This document shows, one piece after another, positions 1 to 11,685 of a DNA stretch of 64,000 bases. The DNA comes from Punica granatum (taxonomy: Eukaryota > Streptophyta > Magnoliopsida > Myrtales > Lythraceae): NCBI RefSeq assembly GCF_007655135.1, contig NC_045130.1, positions 4,402,001-4,466,000 of the forward strand. The letters are read 5' to 3'. A program made the translations under genes and the position numbers. Every line of letters starts with the position of its first letter. The stretch's first letter is position 1. The notes beneath the pieces were generated by a model that made no database searches, was not told the origin of the DNA, and saw only the letters and a program-made list of their open reading frames with translations.

Positions 1-29
1 TAGGGTCCTATATCCTTTTCCCTCCCCAG

Positions 30-3000
30 ATTATACTGCAAGAGAAGGATGCAGCACATACAGCAACTCAGACCCCATGCCAGTTGTGTGGAGAAGGCAC
101 ACTTTTCTTTGCTCCTGTGACCATATATTGTTCATCCTGTGGCAAGATTATCAATTGCGGAGGCAAATATTACACCCCTCAAGAAGTAGGCGAAAAATTT
201 TACCTTTGTTCAACATGCTATGGATGTAAGGGTAAAGTGGTTCAATTTCGTGGAGGTTCTATTTCTAAGGAGAAACTTGAGAAGAGAACGCACGATGAGA
301 AAATGGAAGAACCCGTAAGTTAATGTCTTTTTTCTCGTCTAAAAATAATGAAGAAAGAATTCAGAGAATAATGCAGGTCCGACTATCCTTTTTTCTTTTG
401 ACAGTGGGTTCAGTGTGAGTGGTGTCAAGCCTGGCAACACCAGATATGTGGCCTTTTCAATGAAAGGAAAAATGTAGGAGGAAATGCAGAATATGTATGT
501 CCTCTTTGTTGCTTAAAAGTCATAAATGACAATGACCAGATGACCTTCAGAAACGGTTGTGCATTTAGTGCTAAAGACCTGCCATGCACCAAGCTCAGTG
601 ATCACCTAGAGAGAAGATTAAATGACCGTCTCAAGCAAGAGAGGGAGTGCAGAGCAAAGGATTCAGGGAAGAATTTTCATGAGGTAGAACTATGAATTCC
701 ACTTCTGCGTATATCTGGATTTCTCCTCTTTATATGGAATCATTAGCAGTACTGTCTGTCAAGGTCTTTTTCTTCGCTCATATAACCAATGCAACATGCA
801 GAAGTGCTGTTTTATGGTCCTTGTTGCATATCTTCAACTCTCTTCCCATTCCTTTTTTGTTATGTTTCTTTGTGTTGCAGAAGCTTATTTGATTTTCGAC
901 GTTGCATAATTTTTATTTTTCCATGGATGCTTCTGCTAATATTAGGTTCCCGGGGCAGAAGATCTTGTTGTCAGAGTGGTTTTATCTTTGCCCAGAAAAG
1001 TAGAAGTAGATAAGCAGTTTTTGGGCATCTTTCACGGCATAAATTACCGTTCTGAGCTCCCATACAAGTCTAAGGTGAGATTGGATTCTGAGTTGACATG
1101 ATGAACTGATTTTTCTCTTTCACCTAACTCTTCTTAATATGAATTTGACATTATATAAATTTAATCACCTGTTGTTTTTGGGACAGGAGAAGTACAGGCC
1201 TTTGCACTTAAATATTTAACCCCAAGTTCATTTATCTTACCTTGAACTTTGAGTGAATGTGTTTATTTGTAGTATTATTTTTAAGGAAGATTGTTTCATG
1301 TTTCTATTAACAGCCTTTTGGTCCTAGTTTACTTTATTCGTGCATATATTTAAATTTAATTGGAGTTTTAAATTGTGCATTTCAGGCGATTGCTTTATTT
1401 CAGAAGATTGAAGGTGTGGATGTGTTTCTCTTTGGTATGTACGTGCAAGAGTATGGCTCAGACTGCAGTCAACCAAACAACCGCTGCGTCTATATCTCTT
1501 ACCTTGATTCAGTCAAATACTTATGTCCTGATATAAAATCTGCCTATGGAGAAAGTCTCCGAACCTTTGTTTACCATGAAATATTGGTGAGACTTCTTTT
1601 ATGTCCACATTTATCACTGTTTTTAATGACATTTATTTGGCAATATCGATTTATAACTTTCCATTTCTGGTCGTGCTGATCAGGTTGGATACCTTGAGTA
1701 CTGCAAAAAGCGTGGTTTTGCGAGCTGTTATCTATGGGTCTGCCCACCTACAAAAGGAGATGACTTTCTTCTCTACTGCCATCCTAAATTTCAGAAAAAC
1801 CTGCCAATTAAGACACTGCGCAAATGGTTCTCCTCTACTCCCTCACTCTTTATCCTCGGTCTCTAATCTTTATTTGCATGTCATATGGTCATTTGCTTGG
1901 ATTCTTTTTAGATTAATATATGCTTTCGCTTCCGTACTTTGTGCTTATCATTGTGAACTTGATCTTATGTCCTCTACCATGAGCAATTTGTGTTCTGTAT
2001 ATATACACATGGGCCTGTGTAATGAAATTGTTGTCTTGCGCAGGTACCGGACAATGTTTAGCAAAGCAATTGCTGAAAAAATTGTTCTCAGTTCTACCAA
2101 TTTGTGTGAGTTTTATTTTGCTCCATCTGGATGTGATAAACTCAAGATCACGGCTGCTCGTCTGCCGTATTTCGAAGGCGACTATTGGCCCAGCAAGCTG
2201 GAGAATATCTTGAAGGTCATTGATCAAAAGGCTGTAGAAGAATCGGATAAAAAGGTTAAGAATATGTCAAAGAGGGCAATGAAAGCATGTAAAAGCCTCT
2301 CCAATGATTCCCCCAAGGACATCCTCTTGATGGAAAAGGTATCTCTTCTTCTTCTTCTTTAAATATTAAATTGAGGGTATTGGGATCTAAGTCAGAGCCC
2401 TTTAGCCTTCCCCTCCTGCTACTGGGCTGTGTACCTAGTGGCATCTGAAGAGGTAGTTTAGATTTTTGATGAAAATGAGTTGAAGCGGTTTTTTTGGTTG
2501 AACCTATATAAGTTCTACAAAATTACAGGAAAATTTACTTAAAAGTTTTTAAGTAAATACTGCCTATTCATGAACAATGCTTTTCTGTTGGAACCATATA
2601 GACACCTCAGATGTGCCATTTCTATTTCTTGCTGGAAGCTTTCCCAATAAATATTTTAAAGAATAACGAAATTCTTATTGTTGCTTTTTGTGGCTGTCTG
2701 GTATGGGGTATGTAGAACGTCTTGGTATGTGTGGATCATACCTAGCATCATTTGGCAATTGTATATTTGTTCTTTGTCTTAGTTTCTTTGTTCCTTGAAT
2801 CCTTGCAATTTCACTTTATGCGTCCTTCAAACTGTTTCAATTTACTGTCCTATAAATCTTTCAACTACTGAAGCATTTTGTTATTTTGATATTACGTGTA
2901 TGGTTTTGTTAGTTGACATAAGCCCTGATTTGTTGTATTATTTTGCTTTTTATTTCTTTTTAGATTGAGCACAGTATGAAAGATAACAAGGACGACTTCA

Positions 3001-5133
3001 TGGTGGCCCATTTGCAGTATATATGCACTTGCTGTCATGAAGTCATATTATCTGGTAAGAGATGGTTCTGTAATCACTGCAAGAAGCTACAGCTCTGCGA
3101 AAGGTAAAGAATATGTTTCGGCTCCATTGCTAGTACATCTCCCTATGGTACAATCATGTTGAGACTGGAGCTATTGATGTTTGGGATGGTATTGCTTTCA
3201 CATTTGAAGGGAGCTTATCTCTGACCCTGTGTTGAAAAAGATGCTCCTTCGCGCAACGCTCCTTTAGGGATAGCCAGTTTGGCAGTTTCTCCCTTTGAAT
3301 TCGATATTTGCTTAGAGTTGGTGACATTGGAAATTTGGATCTCGACGCCAAGAAGAGTGACTGCAACCCCACTGACCATTAGCTGTCCCTTGTTTCCTCT
3401 TCTTGATATATCTTTAGCCTTCTATTACATTTTTGTTACAATCCTAAGCGGGCAATCTTTGTATTGGCTTTCTTGGATGTATTATCTGTTTGCCCACTAT
3501 TATCTTCATTATGAACAGCTAGAATTGATGCAAACGCAAACAATCTATTTTCTGATCTGCAGATGCGTTGACGCAGAAGTTGGCCGGACTGCCGAGGATG
3601 TTCCAGTTTGCAGAGCGAAGCATTTGCTCTCTCAGGTTAGTAATAATTCTTCAGGCACCTACTCAGCTGAAGTTTATCTCATTAATTCCAGACACTCGAT
3701 TTTCATGGCCCTTGTTGCTTTTCAGGCGATTGTTGATCCCGCACCTTCTGATACTGAGGACGGTGATATTACTATAGAAAACAAGTTGTTTGAGAACAGG
3801 CACTCTTTCCTTGCCTTCTGTCAGGAGAACCATTATCAGTTTGATACGCTCCGGCAGGCCAAACATTCTTCAATGATGATTCTTTATCATCTCAATGAGC
3901 GTAAGGAACAGGTCACTGGGAATGCCTGTAGCCTTTGCCAAGAGGAGATATTTGGTTCAAGTTGGATGTGCAAGATTTGCCTCAGTTTTCATGCATGTAA
4001 AGCATGCTATATGCGACAAGATTTCTCGCATAGCCATGAGTTGACTCCCTCATCTTCTGATGATCCTGCGGCAGAGATTCAATTCAAGTGGCTGGTATGT
4101 GGTTAATACTCCCTTTAGTAGTAAATTTGCCATAAAATGTACATCAGCTGTTTGGTACTGGTAGTGGACACAAGCAAAGCAAATCATGATATTATAATAT
4201 GCACATTAAGTAAATCCAAGTCTAGACTAAGCTTTTCTACTTTGGTTCCCAATCTTTTTTTTTGTGTAAATTTGGTGTGGACCTTTTGTTTTGGGTCAAC
4301 GTTGTCTTAGAAAACATCCCCTGGAGTAAAGCTTGTTACACTTAACAATAGAGTGTTTCTAGTATAAGGAGCCTCCTTTAAAAGTGCACTTTTAAGGAGG
4401 CTCTAAACAAGACAAGTTTTTTGCTATTGAAGAAGAAAATTTCTCATTTAATAAGAGTCTTACTGTATTTAAAATAATAATTTTCTTACTATTTAGCAGG
4501 TATCTTATTATATCAAAAAACAATAAGCTTCTTGTTGAATAACAAGTTTCTTATTATTTCATTACCGACAATCATCCGACAAACTACGTCGTGGCACGCT
4601 GTGATTGGCCTCTGTAAACACCCCTTTTAAGGAGGCTCCATAGGGAAGTTTATCTCAACAATATATATCAATGCTTAGTGCAGTGTATGGTCTTCTCTAT
4701 GAACTGTGATCTTTGCAATGTCAGGTCTCGGTTGACCCAAAGGACATTCTGAGTCTCGTGATGCACTGTTCTCGGTGCAATCCATCTGAAAGCCAACCTT
4801 GCTCTTACCCGTACTGCTCCAAGATCAAGGGGCTGTTCCACCATTCGACTCTATGTTCTCGCGGAGTTTCTAAGGGATGCAAATACTGTCAGAATGTGTG
4901 GCTTATGCTCCAACTGCACGCTAAGGATTGTAAAGATTCGGATTGTAGGGTCCCATGGTGCAGGTAATAGATTGACTGGACAAATTATTCTATGTGCACT
5001 CGCCACAACCAGTGGTTCAAACTGCTGTCTGACAACATTTTTATGCTACAACAGGAGATTTAAAGGCCGACTCAGTATGCAACCAGTGCCTCACACCGCC
5101 AGAGGGATTCATCAGGGTCTGATTTCCGCATAG
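30..5133 (+). CDS. HAC: HAC-type (p300/CBP-like) histone acetyltransferase, 3' part only
   Basis: Eleven exons: 30-314, 405-683, 946-1074, 1386-1586, 1684-1826, 2044-2338, 2964-3103, 3563-3635, 3726-4094, 4725-4963, 5055-5133. They join without a stop into 743 residues; bases 1-29 are the end of an intron, so the N-terminal part lies outside the window. Order of domains: Cys-rich/PHD region (about 15-150, [16 protein letters not shown]), KAT11 acetyltransferase core (about 190-420, with [20 protein letters not shown] and [13 protein letters not shown]), a first ZZ-like finger (about 455-500), a second ZZ finger (about 590-635, [18 protein letters not shown]) and a C-terminal TAZ finger (about 645-720). 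This is the plant HAC1 family order. Family members acetylate histones and act as transcriptional co-activators in the nucleus. The region after the KAT core is more divergent than in HAC1. After the TAZ finger the protein stops within about 26 residues, whereas HAC1 as I recall it continues with a basic helical tail. It is a HAC paralogue; which one cannot be told. Confidence 0.93.
4368..4639. mobile_element. MITE-like inverted-repeat element in a HAC intron
   Basis: The left end reads GGAGCCTCCTTTAAAAG (4368-4384). The right end (about 4623-4639) is its near-perfect reverse complement, CTTTTAAGGAGGCTCC. The left terminus is itself followed by an inverted copy (CTTTTAAGGAGGCTC at about 4389-4403), making a compact hairpin. 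The roughly 240-bp interior is AT-rich with no coding potential. It lies in the 630-bp intron between the second ZZ exon and the TAZ exon. A target-site duplication is not clear. Size and structure fit a short non-autonomous DNA transposon; family not identified. Confidence 0.7.
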
Positions 5134-6327
5134 AGTAGGTTGTTGCTTCAGGTACATAGAAAATGGAATCAATCATTCTATTGTACAGGGGCCAGGAACC
5201 AAATTGTACAGCAGAGCGTTTCCCTTGTAAGGGGAATTCATTTTCCGGAGAGGCCATAAAAAGATGTACAGCTCCGTTTAGGTTCGACTTGAATAAGAGC
5301 TGCTTTGGTTGGGAAAAGGGTTGATCTCTTGTATGGCTTTTTCTTGCTTTTGCACTTGGCATGCTCTCTATATATTTGTACCGGGGGGACTCAGCTGAGG
5401 TCTTACCAGTTTTATATCCTTTCGGGCCAAGCTCGAACCTCCGGAATAAGCTTTGATCCAGTCCAAATCTTTCTTGTTGGGTCTCGGGATGAGAAACAGT
5501 AGCATTTGGCCCAAAAAGTATATCAACTTATTCGAGTCCTAAGGTTTCGAACTCAGAAATTTAGGTCTCCAACTATATAAAAATAAAAATCTAATAGGTT
5601 TCCAGCTCATGAAATCTCAGTGTTGCTAGTTCACGAATATGTATAGTGGACGAGTATATATCTCTTGATGTTGTTAGTGGTGGATTTACTTTACTCTTTC
5701 TCGACCAATTGGACCTCGATCTGGTGTGTCGGGACAAACGTTTTTTCACGCCTTTGTGTGAATCTACCAGAGTAACATGCTTCGCTTGATGTCTGAATCC
5801 ATCCTTGAAACATGCTTTTATGCTTGGGGTTAGAGTAAGTCGATCATTACTTTCCGCGGCGTCCCTTGTATGTATTCGATATGATTTCCAAGGAGTGGGT
5901 AGGATTGGCTTAGGTTCCCAAGTATTTACTCATTTTGACAGCAAGCAGAGCCGTATCTCATGTTAATAGCCTAGTGGAGTCTAAAGCATATCAAAGCAAA
6001 CAATTCTCAGCTGCAGTCCGTCAAGGGTTGTGTGAATTTTACTAACTGAAAGGAGAGTCAGTAGATTTCTGCAAGACCACAACTCATTCACGAAAACTAG
6101 GATCTACTGGAAAAAAAATACACACACACACACATATATAGTCGAATTCGAGCTTAAGATCTGCGGAAACTGCAAACTATCCATTCATGTAAACTATCCT
6201 ATATTTCAAGGAAAGCCTTCCAACTGATGAATCAAAATGAACCATACAACAGTTGCATAATGCTACAGCTCCTGCCTAGCTAGTAGTCAACAAGGCTAAT
6301 CTGTCGGTCGGCCAGGTATCAATCATT
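5134..6327. other. Convergent intergenic / 3' UTR stretch
   Basis: The interval lies between the stop of the HAC gene (+) and the stop of the ZCCHC8-like gene (-), so both 3' UTRs fall here. There is a short (CA)n/(TA)n run near 6119-6140. Open frames are short and match no family I recognise. No other feature is seen. Confidence 0.6.
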
Positions 6328-9187
6328 TTACCTCCAGCTGTAACTCCGACGGGATTCATCCCTGCCAACATGCCCATAATCCAGGTCACGGGACTCCCGA
6401 GGCTCGTTGCCCCAAGGACCTTCAAACCTGTCGCGGTCAAAAGATCTACTGCTAGGATATGAGTGCGGCAGAGAATCATATGATGGACCACGCATCCTAT
6501 GATCTTCACTGTCCCGAGAGCTCCACCTCCCACTACTCCATTCAGACTGGAATCTCCCACCGCTAGCAGAAGTTGGACTAGGTGTCGGGATACTACGACT
6601 GCTCATGTTGGGAGAATAGTCATCCCTTGAATGGGTAGACCAGCAAGTGTTATGGTCGCTACTGCGATAGCTTCTGCTAATAGTTTGTTCTGAAGAGAAA
6701 CTGGAACGGTGATGCATCCTGTATCTACTCGAAAAATCTGATCGTGAAGGCCCAGCAGACCATAGTCTTTCATCAGCATCCTCTGGAATTGGAGCATTTA
6801 TTCCAGGGAATGCCACCGACTTTTTACGACGCGGTTCGTCAGGGATTTCCCCATCCTCATGTTGCTTCTCTGGCTTGGTCTCCCCATCGGCAAATATCAT
6901 GATCCCTGACTGCTGATCATCATCATCATCATCATCAATATCTACAAGGAGGATAAACAAGAACATAAATCAATGGGCCAATCCAAGATGAACATAAGAC
7001 TGACTCTAGGAAGGGATAAAGAAAAAAGGTGAAAAGCAGGAAAACTTAGAAAGGTTAATGATTATGAAGACAAATATTGGACAGCTGAAACATCAAAATT
7101 ATATAGCTTGGCTACAAAGCTTGATCAAAAAGCTATCAACATAGTCGTCAATTTAAGTACAACTACCTAAGTAGCCTGGCGGATATCCCAGTTCTCGCAT
7201 CCTGTTTAGCCATGGAGGTGGATCAAGCTCCTGTGTCATACATTTAAGCAAAAAACACGACGAAAACATCAGTGTCAGAAAGACTTTCAGTTCACACAAA
7301 TCAGGCTCAAACAGTATGTGAGTGAGTCCATATCTTCAACATAAGTGCAAATTATGCAATAACATGGTTCTGTTATAATCCCAAGTTCACAATGACATAA
7401 GTGAGCTCCAAAGTATGTTTTATTAGGAAGAGTTATCAACTTATAAACTATGCCCAACAATTTTAATCAACAGTATGTTAATGACTGTCATGAGGTTATG
7501 ATAGGATGTAGAAGAAACTGCTCTTTTATTGCCATGTTAAGATATTTCTACTATCCACTGCATGATTCAGTGTGATTTGAGTATCCTAAAGTTTAAAACA
7601 GAAGGCTACATTACCCCAAGACCTAACAATTTGCGTGTTTCAGCATCAAGAGTCCCAGGTTTTAATCCATCAAATTTCCCAGCAGAAGGGCTCTCATAGT
7701 AACGAGTAGAACTGCGAGAAGCAGCATTCAGGATTTTCTTAGATTTGTGTTCTTTGCGAGCGTTGTTGACTGCAACATTATCTCGTGGTCTTGGGCAGTC
7801 TCTCAGAGAATGACTGTAAGAACCACAGTTGAAACAGCGGGCAGCATCCTCCATTATCTCCAGGCCCCTACAGGCAGAAGATAACATTAAGGCTACCGTT
7901 AACCGACACGTAACAAAATGTGGAAGTAAATTTCTGCAGGACAAAATTAAAAAAAAAAAAAAAAGAAGAGATAATAAAAGGTCCATAAGTCAAACAAAAT
8001 GTGCCCTCCAGCTAGATATTATAATTATTAGCTGATCACACGTCACCGATACCCAAAGGAAGGTCCGCTAGCCGTATCCTACATAATCAATGAGTGATGG
8101 TTTTGTTCATAGTCATGTGCTAGTCCTAAAGAGGAGAAAATATATATACTATTACAATTCAATGATTGATCTACCACATACAGTTTTACAAGGGGCACTG
8201 TTACATCTTTCCCAAAATTAGGTTTAGATCCTAGAACTCATAACTACATAGGTTCTAATTTCAATAACACTCAAGGACATTTACTTGATTCGAGTGCTAG
8301 GAGGATGTTTGGCATATCTGTCAGAAGGACGTTATCATATTCTTTTAGAAAAAATAGGAGAAAACAGATTACATAACTTAAAGCCATGATTCGAAAAGGA
8401 AATTTGAGTGACTACAGCATCAGGCACCCGTGCATGAGTGTGTAATTTAGTTTCTTTTGTAGTATCTCTGGAACATAAAAAGGTCCAGAAAACATTAAAT
8501 CCAATCACTTTCTCCATTTCAATAAGAGAAACTCTTGCTCACCCCTCTGCGTTACTCGAACCATCCCCTTCAGTCAAACTGAATCCATAACCACGATCAT
8601 AAAGAGGCACAGAGTTACCGTCCAAGGACACAAACTCGTTGCTTTGGCTTTTCTTCGCTTGGAGGTCTATCCAAAATGACTGCATAAAATAAAATTTTGA
8701 GAAATGGGTAATCATCCTGAACAAATTGAGGAGACTCGTAGAAGCTTCGTTTATCTTTGTTGGAGAGAAGCCCTCAATTTTTCATTTATTTCACACAATT
8801 ATCTCAGAAAAAAAAAAACACAACATACCAATCTGGAGGAGCAACGTAATCGTATTACTCTATGTCAAAGCTCTAGCTAGTGATAGGACCATACTGACTC
8901 AAAGAAGCCACTGTCGTTCAAAGAAAAGGGGCACAATGGTTGTCTAACATTACGAATTACACTCACCACTGCTGATTGCTTCTCTTCACCAACATGCAAA
9001 GCAGGAAAAACTGTTTGTTCTCCAAATTCAAGTGCTTCTCTTGGATCCTAGATAAAGGAAGTATATGATTCAGCTGAACTTTAAAGCTAATTAGAACAAG
9101 AAAAGTAGCATGTAACAGATCAATTGGTCTTGTCATTGCTTTGGAGAGTGCGACTGATTGAAAGTAAAAGTTCTAAGAACCCAAAGC

Positions 9188-9234
<47 letters not shown>

Positions 9235-10569
9235 ACCAAATGAGTTATCCATGATTCCAAAGATTCATAAACCAGTTGGACATATTTAAACCAATCTCAA
9301 TTTTGAACATTTGCTACTAAAGAAATTGTTTTGAATTTTGTGAACAATTCTTTTTAAGTCAGATGCCGATGCTCTAATCATGGGAATGATAAAATTTCCT
9401 CTAACTGGTTAACTAATCATATAACTGGAGCTGCATAGTATGATCCAATCAGCTTTTAGGACACGGGTGATATTTCAGGATAATTCTCACAAGAATTCAT
9501 AAAGACATCATAATTTAGGCTTGAATTCATGACCAAACCTCAAAAACTAAATTGAGGATTACTTATGGAAACTGAAACAACCATAGTTCTAGCCTTTCCC
9601 TCATTAATTATAAAAAAGGACCAAAAGATCAATCATGAAGACCAGAACTTCAATTAAAACTTGACTGTGTTAATCACCAGATCTAAATTCTAATTTAGCC
9701 ACCATCCCTTGTATCAAGAAAGATTATCAAGACAAGCAAAATGAAAACATAAAACTCCTATCTCAATATCATCAAGTAATTAGGTAACACTAACTTGGGC
9801 TGAAGGAATGTGTCGAGTATGCCATTCAGACCATTGCTGCAACAACTCCTCCAACTTTTGTTTACTAGCTCTGCACATCGAAACAAGCCATCAGGAGAGA
9901 ATCTAAAAGAAAACTTCAGCCTTTTCTTAACTAGGTTCACTCCAACATTACCTTGTCAAGGACTTATACACAACATGGACAGATGGTTGCTCTTCCTCAT
10001 ACGTAATCCGTGCTCTTTTAGCACCTGCCACTGCTAGCATGTTCGATTATGGAAGACAAATAGAAAGACATATAAAGTACAGCTCTGGAACAGAACTTCC
10101 TCATTATAAAACTCAGACAAAACCAAAACCTCCAGTCACATGTTGTTTACACAAAGACCAGCATGCATATGCATACGACCAAACATAAAACAAGGATACA
10201 GTTCCCATCTCTCACATGAGTGGTTTTGTGACCGTGATCTTCGAGAGCTACAAATCCATTTCCAGTGACCACTGCTGAGCGCTCCGAAACTTCAATAGAT
10301 TCAATCAATTCAACATTCATTTTGACCGTAGATGGCTCGCCGGCCAAATCCTTATTGAGACCCGAATCGAGTGCACACGGTCTCTCTTCATTTTCAACCT
10401 TCCCTTCGCTCTGATCCAAATCCTCCCTAATCAACCCTTCTTCATCCTCCATGTCACTACACGGCAAAGCGTTCACTTCCTCCAGTTTCGCGCTGCTTTC
10501 GCAAGGTTCCTTGCCCTCATTTCCACTGGGGGACTCGATTGGCAGCTCCAGTACATCCTCAGTTTCCAT
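6328..10569 (-). CDS. ZCCHC8-like zinc-knuckle and PSP-domain protein (RNA surveillance)
   Basis: Eight exons: 10569-10233, 10024-9952, 9870-9795, 9047-8967, 8679-8543, 7867-7615, 7230-7167, 6941-6328; 544 residues. An acidic N-terminus is followed by a conserved block (SLTRASKQKLEELLQQWSEW), a CCHC zinc knuckle CFNCGSYSHSLRDC (about 245-258), the proline-rich PSP domain (about 295-345, with LDPPPWLNRMRELGYPPGYL) and an Arg/Ser/Tyr-rich tail. Knuckle plus PSP is the hallmark of ZCCHC8. In animals this is the scaffold of the NEXT complex with the MTR4 helicase; plant homologues are reported with the HEN2 helicase in nuclear RNA decay. The tail starts with an Asp run coded by a GAT repeat (6919-6940). 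The first donor (GTCACA at 10232) is weak but is the only one I found keeping frame. A non-coding first exon is likely near 10760-10930, because a good acceptor sits just upstream of the ATG. Confidence 0.9.
9192..9230. repeat. (AG)n microsatellite in a ZCCHC8-like gene intron
   Basis: About 19 perfect AG dinucleotide units lie inside the intron between the exons at 9047-8967 and 9870-9795. The run is polypurine on the plus strand. Confidence 0.95.
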
Positions 10570-11685
10570 GGTGGGCAAGCAGTTTATATAATCTGCAATA
10601 GACGGCAAACCCAGGGAACAGTAAAAAAAAAATCAGCCCGGAATTCTATCTCCGAAGCATCAACGACAATTGGGAACCAATGTATTGCCGCCAGTTAACA
10701 AACCCAGAACCCCAGAAACCCAGAGATTTCAAAACCCTAACTTTGAAGAGAAAATTCGCACCTTTTTCACTTACAGTCGGGCATGCAACGACTCACGGCA
10801 GCTATGGAGGCAGTCGAAGAGCAGAGATCACCTGCAGGGTCTGTTAGAGGAAGAAGGACAGAGGGAAGAGGCGGGAGAGTCCGAAGATCAAGAAGACCAG
10901 TCCAAACGACACTGCTAGAGAGAGAGAGAGAGAGAGAGAGACGTAATCTATTTAGCAATGGCCAAAATCATCAGCAGATCCATTTTGGGTTTAGATATGT
11001 TCTTTTCCTTTCCTCGAAGGAAGACCATAAATCCACCGTCAACCCAAACAAAGTTGCAATTTTTATAAAGCACCGACTAGTTAGAAACCGAACCCCTTGT
11101 CCCGAAAATCGATAAATACTGGTTATGTCCGTTCGATTGCCGGGTTCTCGATATGCTGGCATCAGTATGATACTTCTTTTGGTTCGTAAAGTTAATCTAT
11201 AATCATGCCTGAAAGAACTTGGTTATCAAATGATACTTTTCGGGATGACCCTTAATCTTATCATATGTAGGTCTATGTTCGTATATGCTAATCTAGCTGA
11301 GTCATCAAAGCATAATTCGAATATTGACAATGTGTATGTTTATGCGAACAAGTTATCGACTATCTGAAAATAATAATGAATAAAGGATCATCCCCCTAGA
11401 GGAAATATATGGCGATTTTGGTTGCGGTTTGCTGCGTCGTGGATAAAGCACTAGCAATGAAGGATTGTTTATGTCACCACAATAAGTCGTTACATGTCAG
11501 TAACTAACTAACTTGCACGACCTATCATCAGTTTGCTCCGAGTAGATTGAAGCAAGAATCGCAAGAGAGCCACTGTGCAGACCAATCAAAACCAGCTCTG
11601 AATTCCAAAGTTTTGAGGACTCCGATGAAATGTTTTCTAGCCGGATCGGTGCCAGGGACGGCTTTAACCGGGTTGATGCTGCAGG
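10570..11685. other. Upstream region of the ZCCHC8-like gene and 3' flank of GEX3
   Basis: Bases 10570 to about 10930 probably hold the 5' UTR intron and non-coding first exon of the ZCCHC8-like gene, ending at an (AG)n run (10918-10941) typical of plant 5' leaders. From 10945 to 11685 I see only non-coding sequence and the GEX3 3' flank. ORFs in both directions here are short and unlike any known family. Confidence 0.55.

Noticed and set aside
1601..2362. A 253-codon plus-strand ORF
   Set aside because: It reads through an intron of the HAC gene; only the 2044-2338 part is exon.
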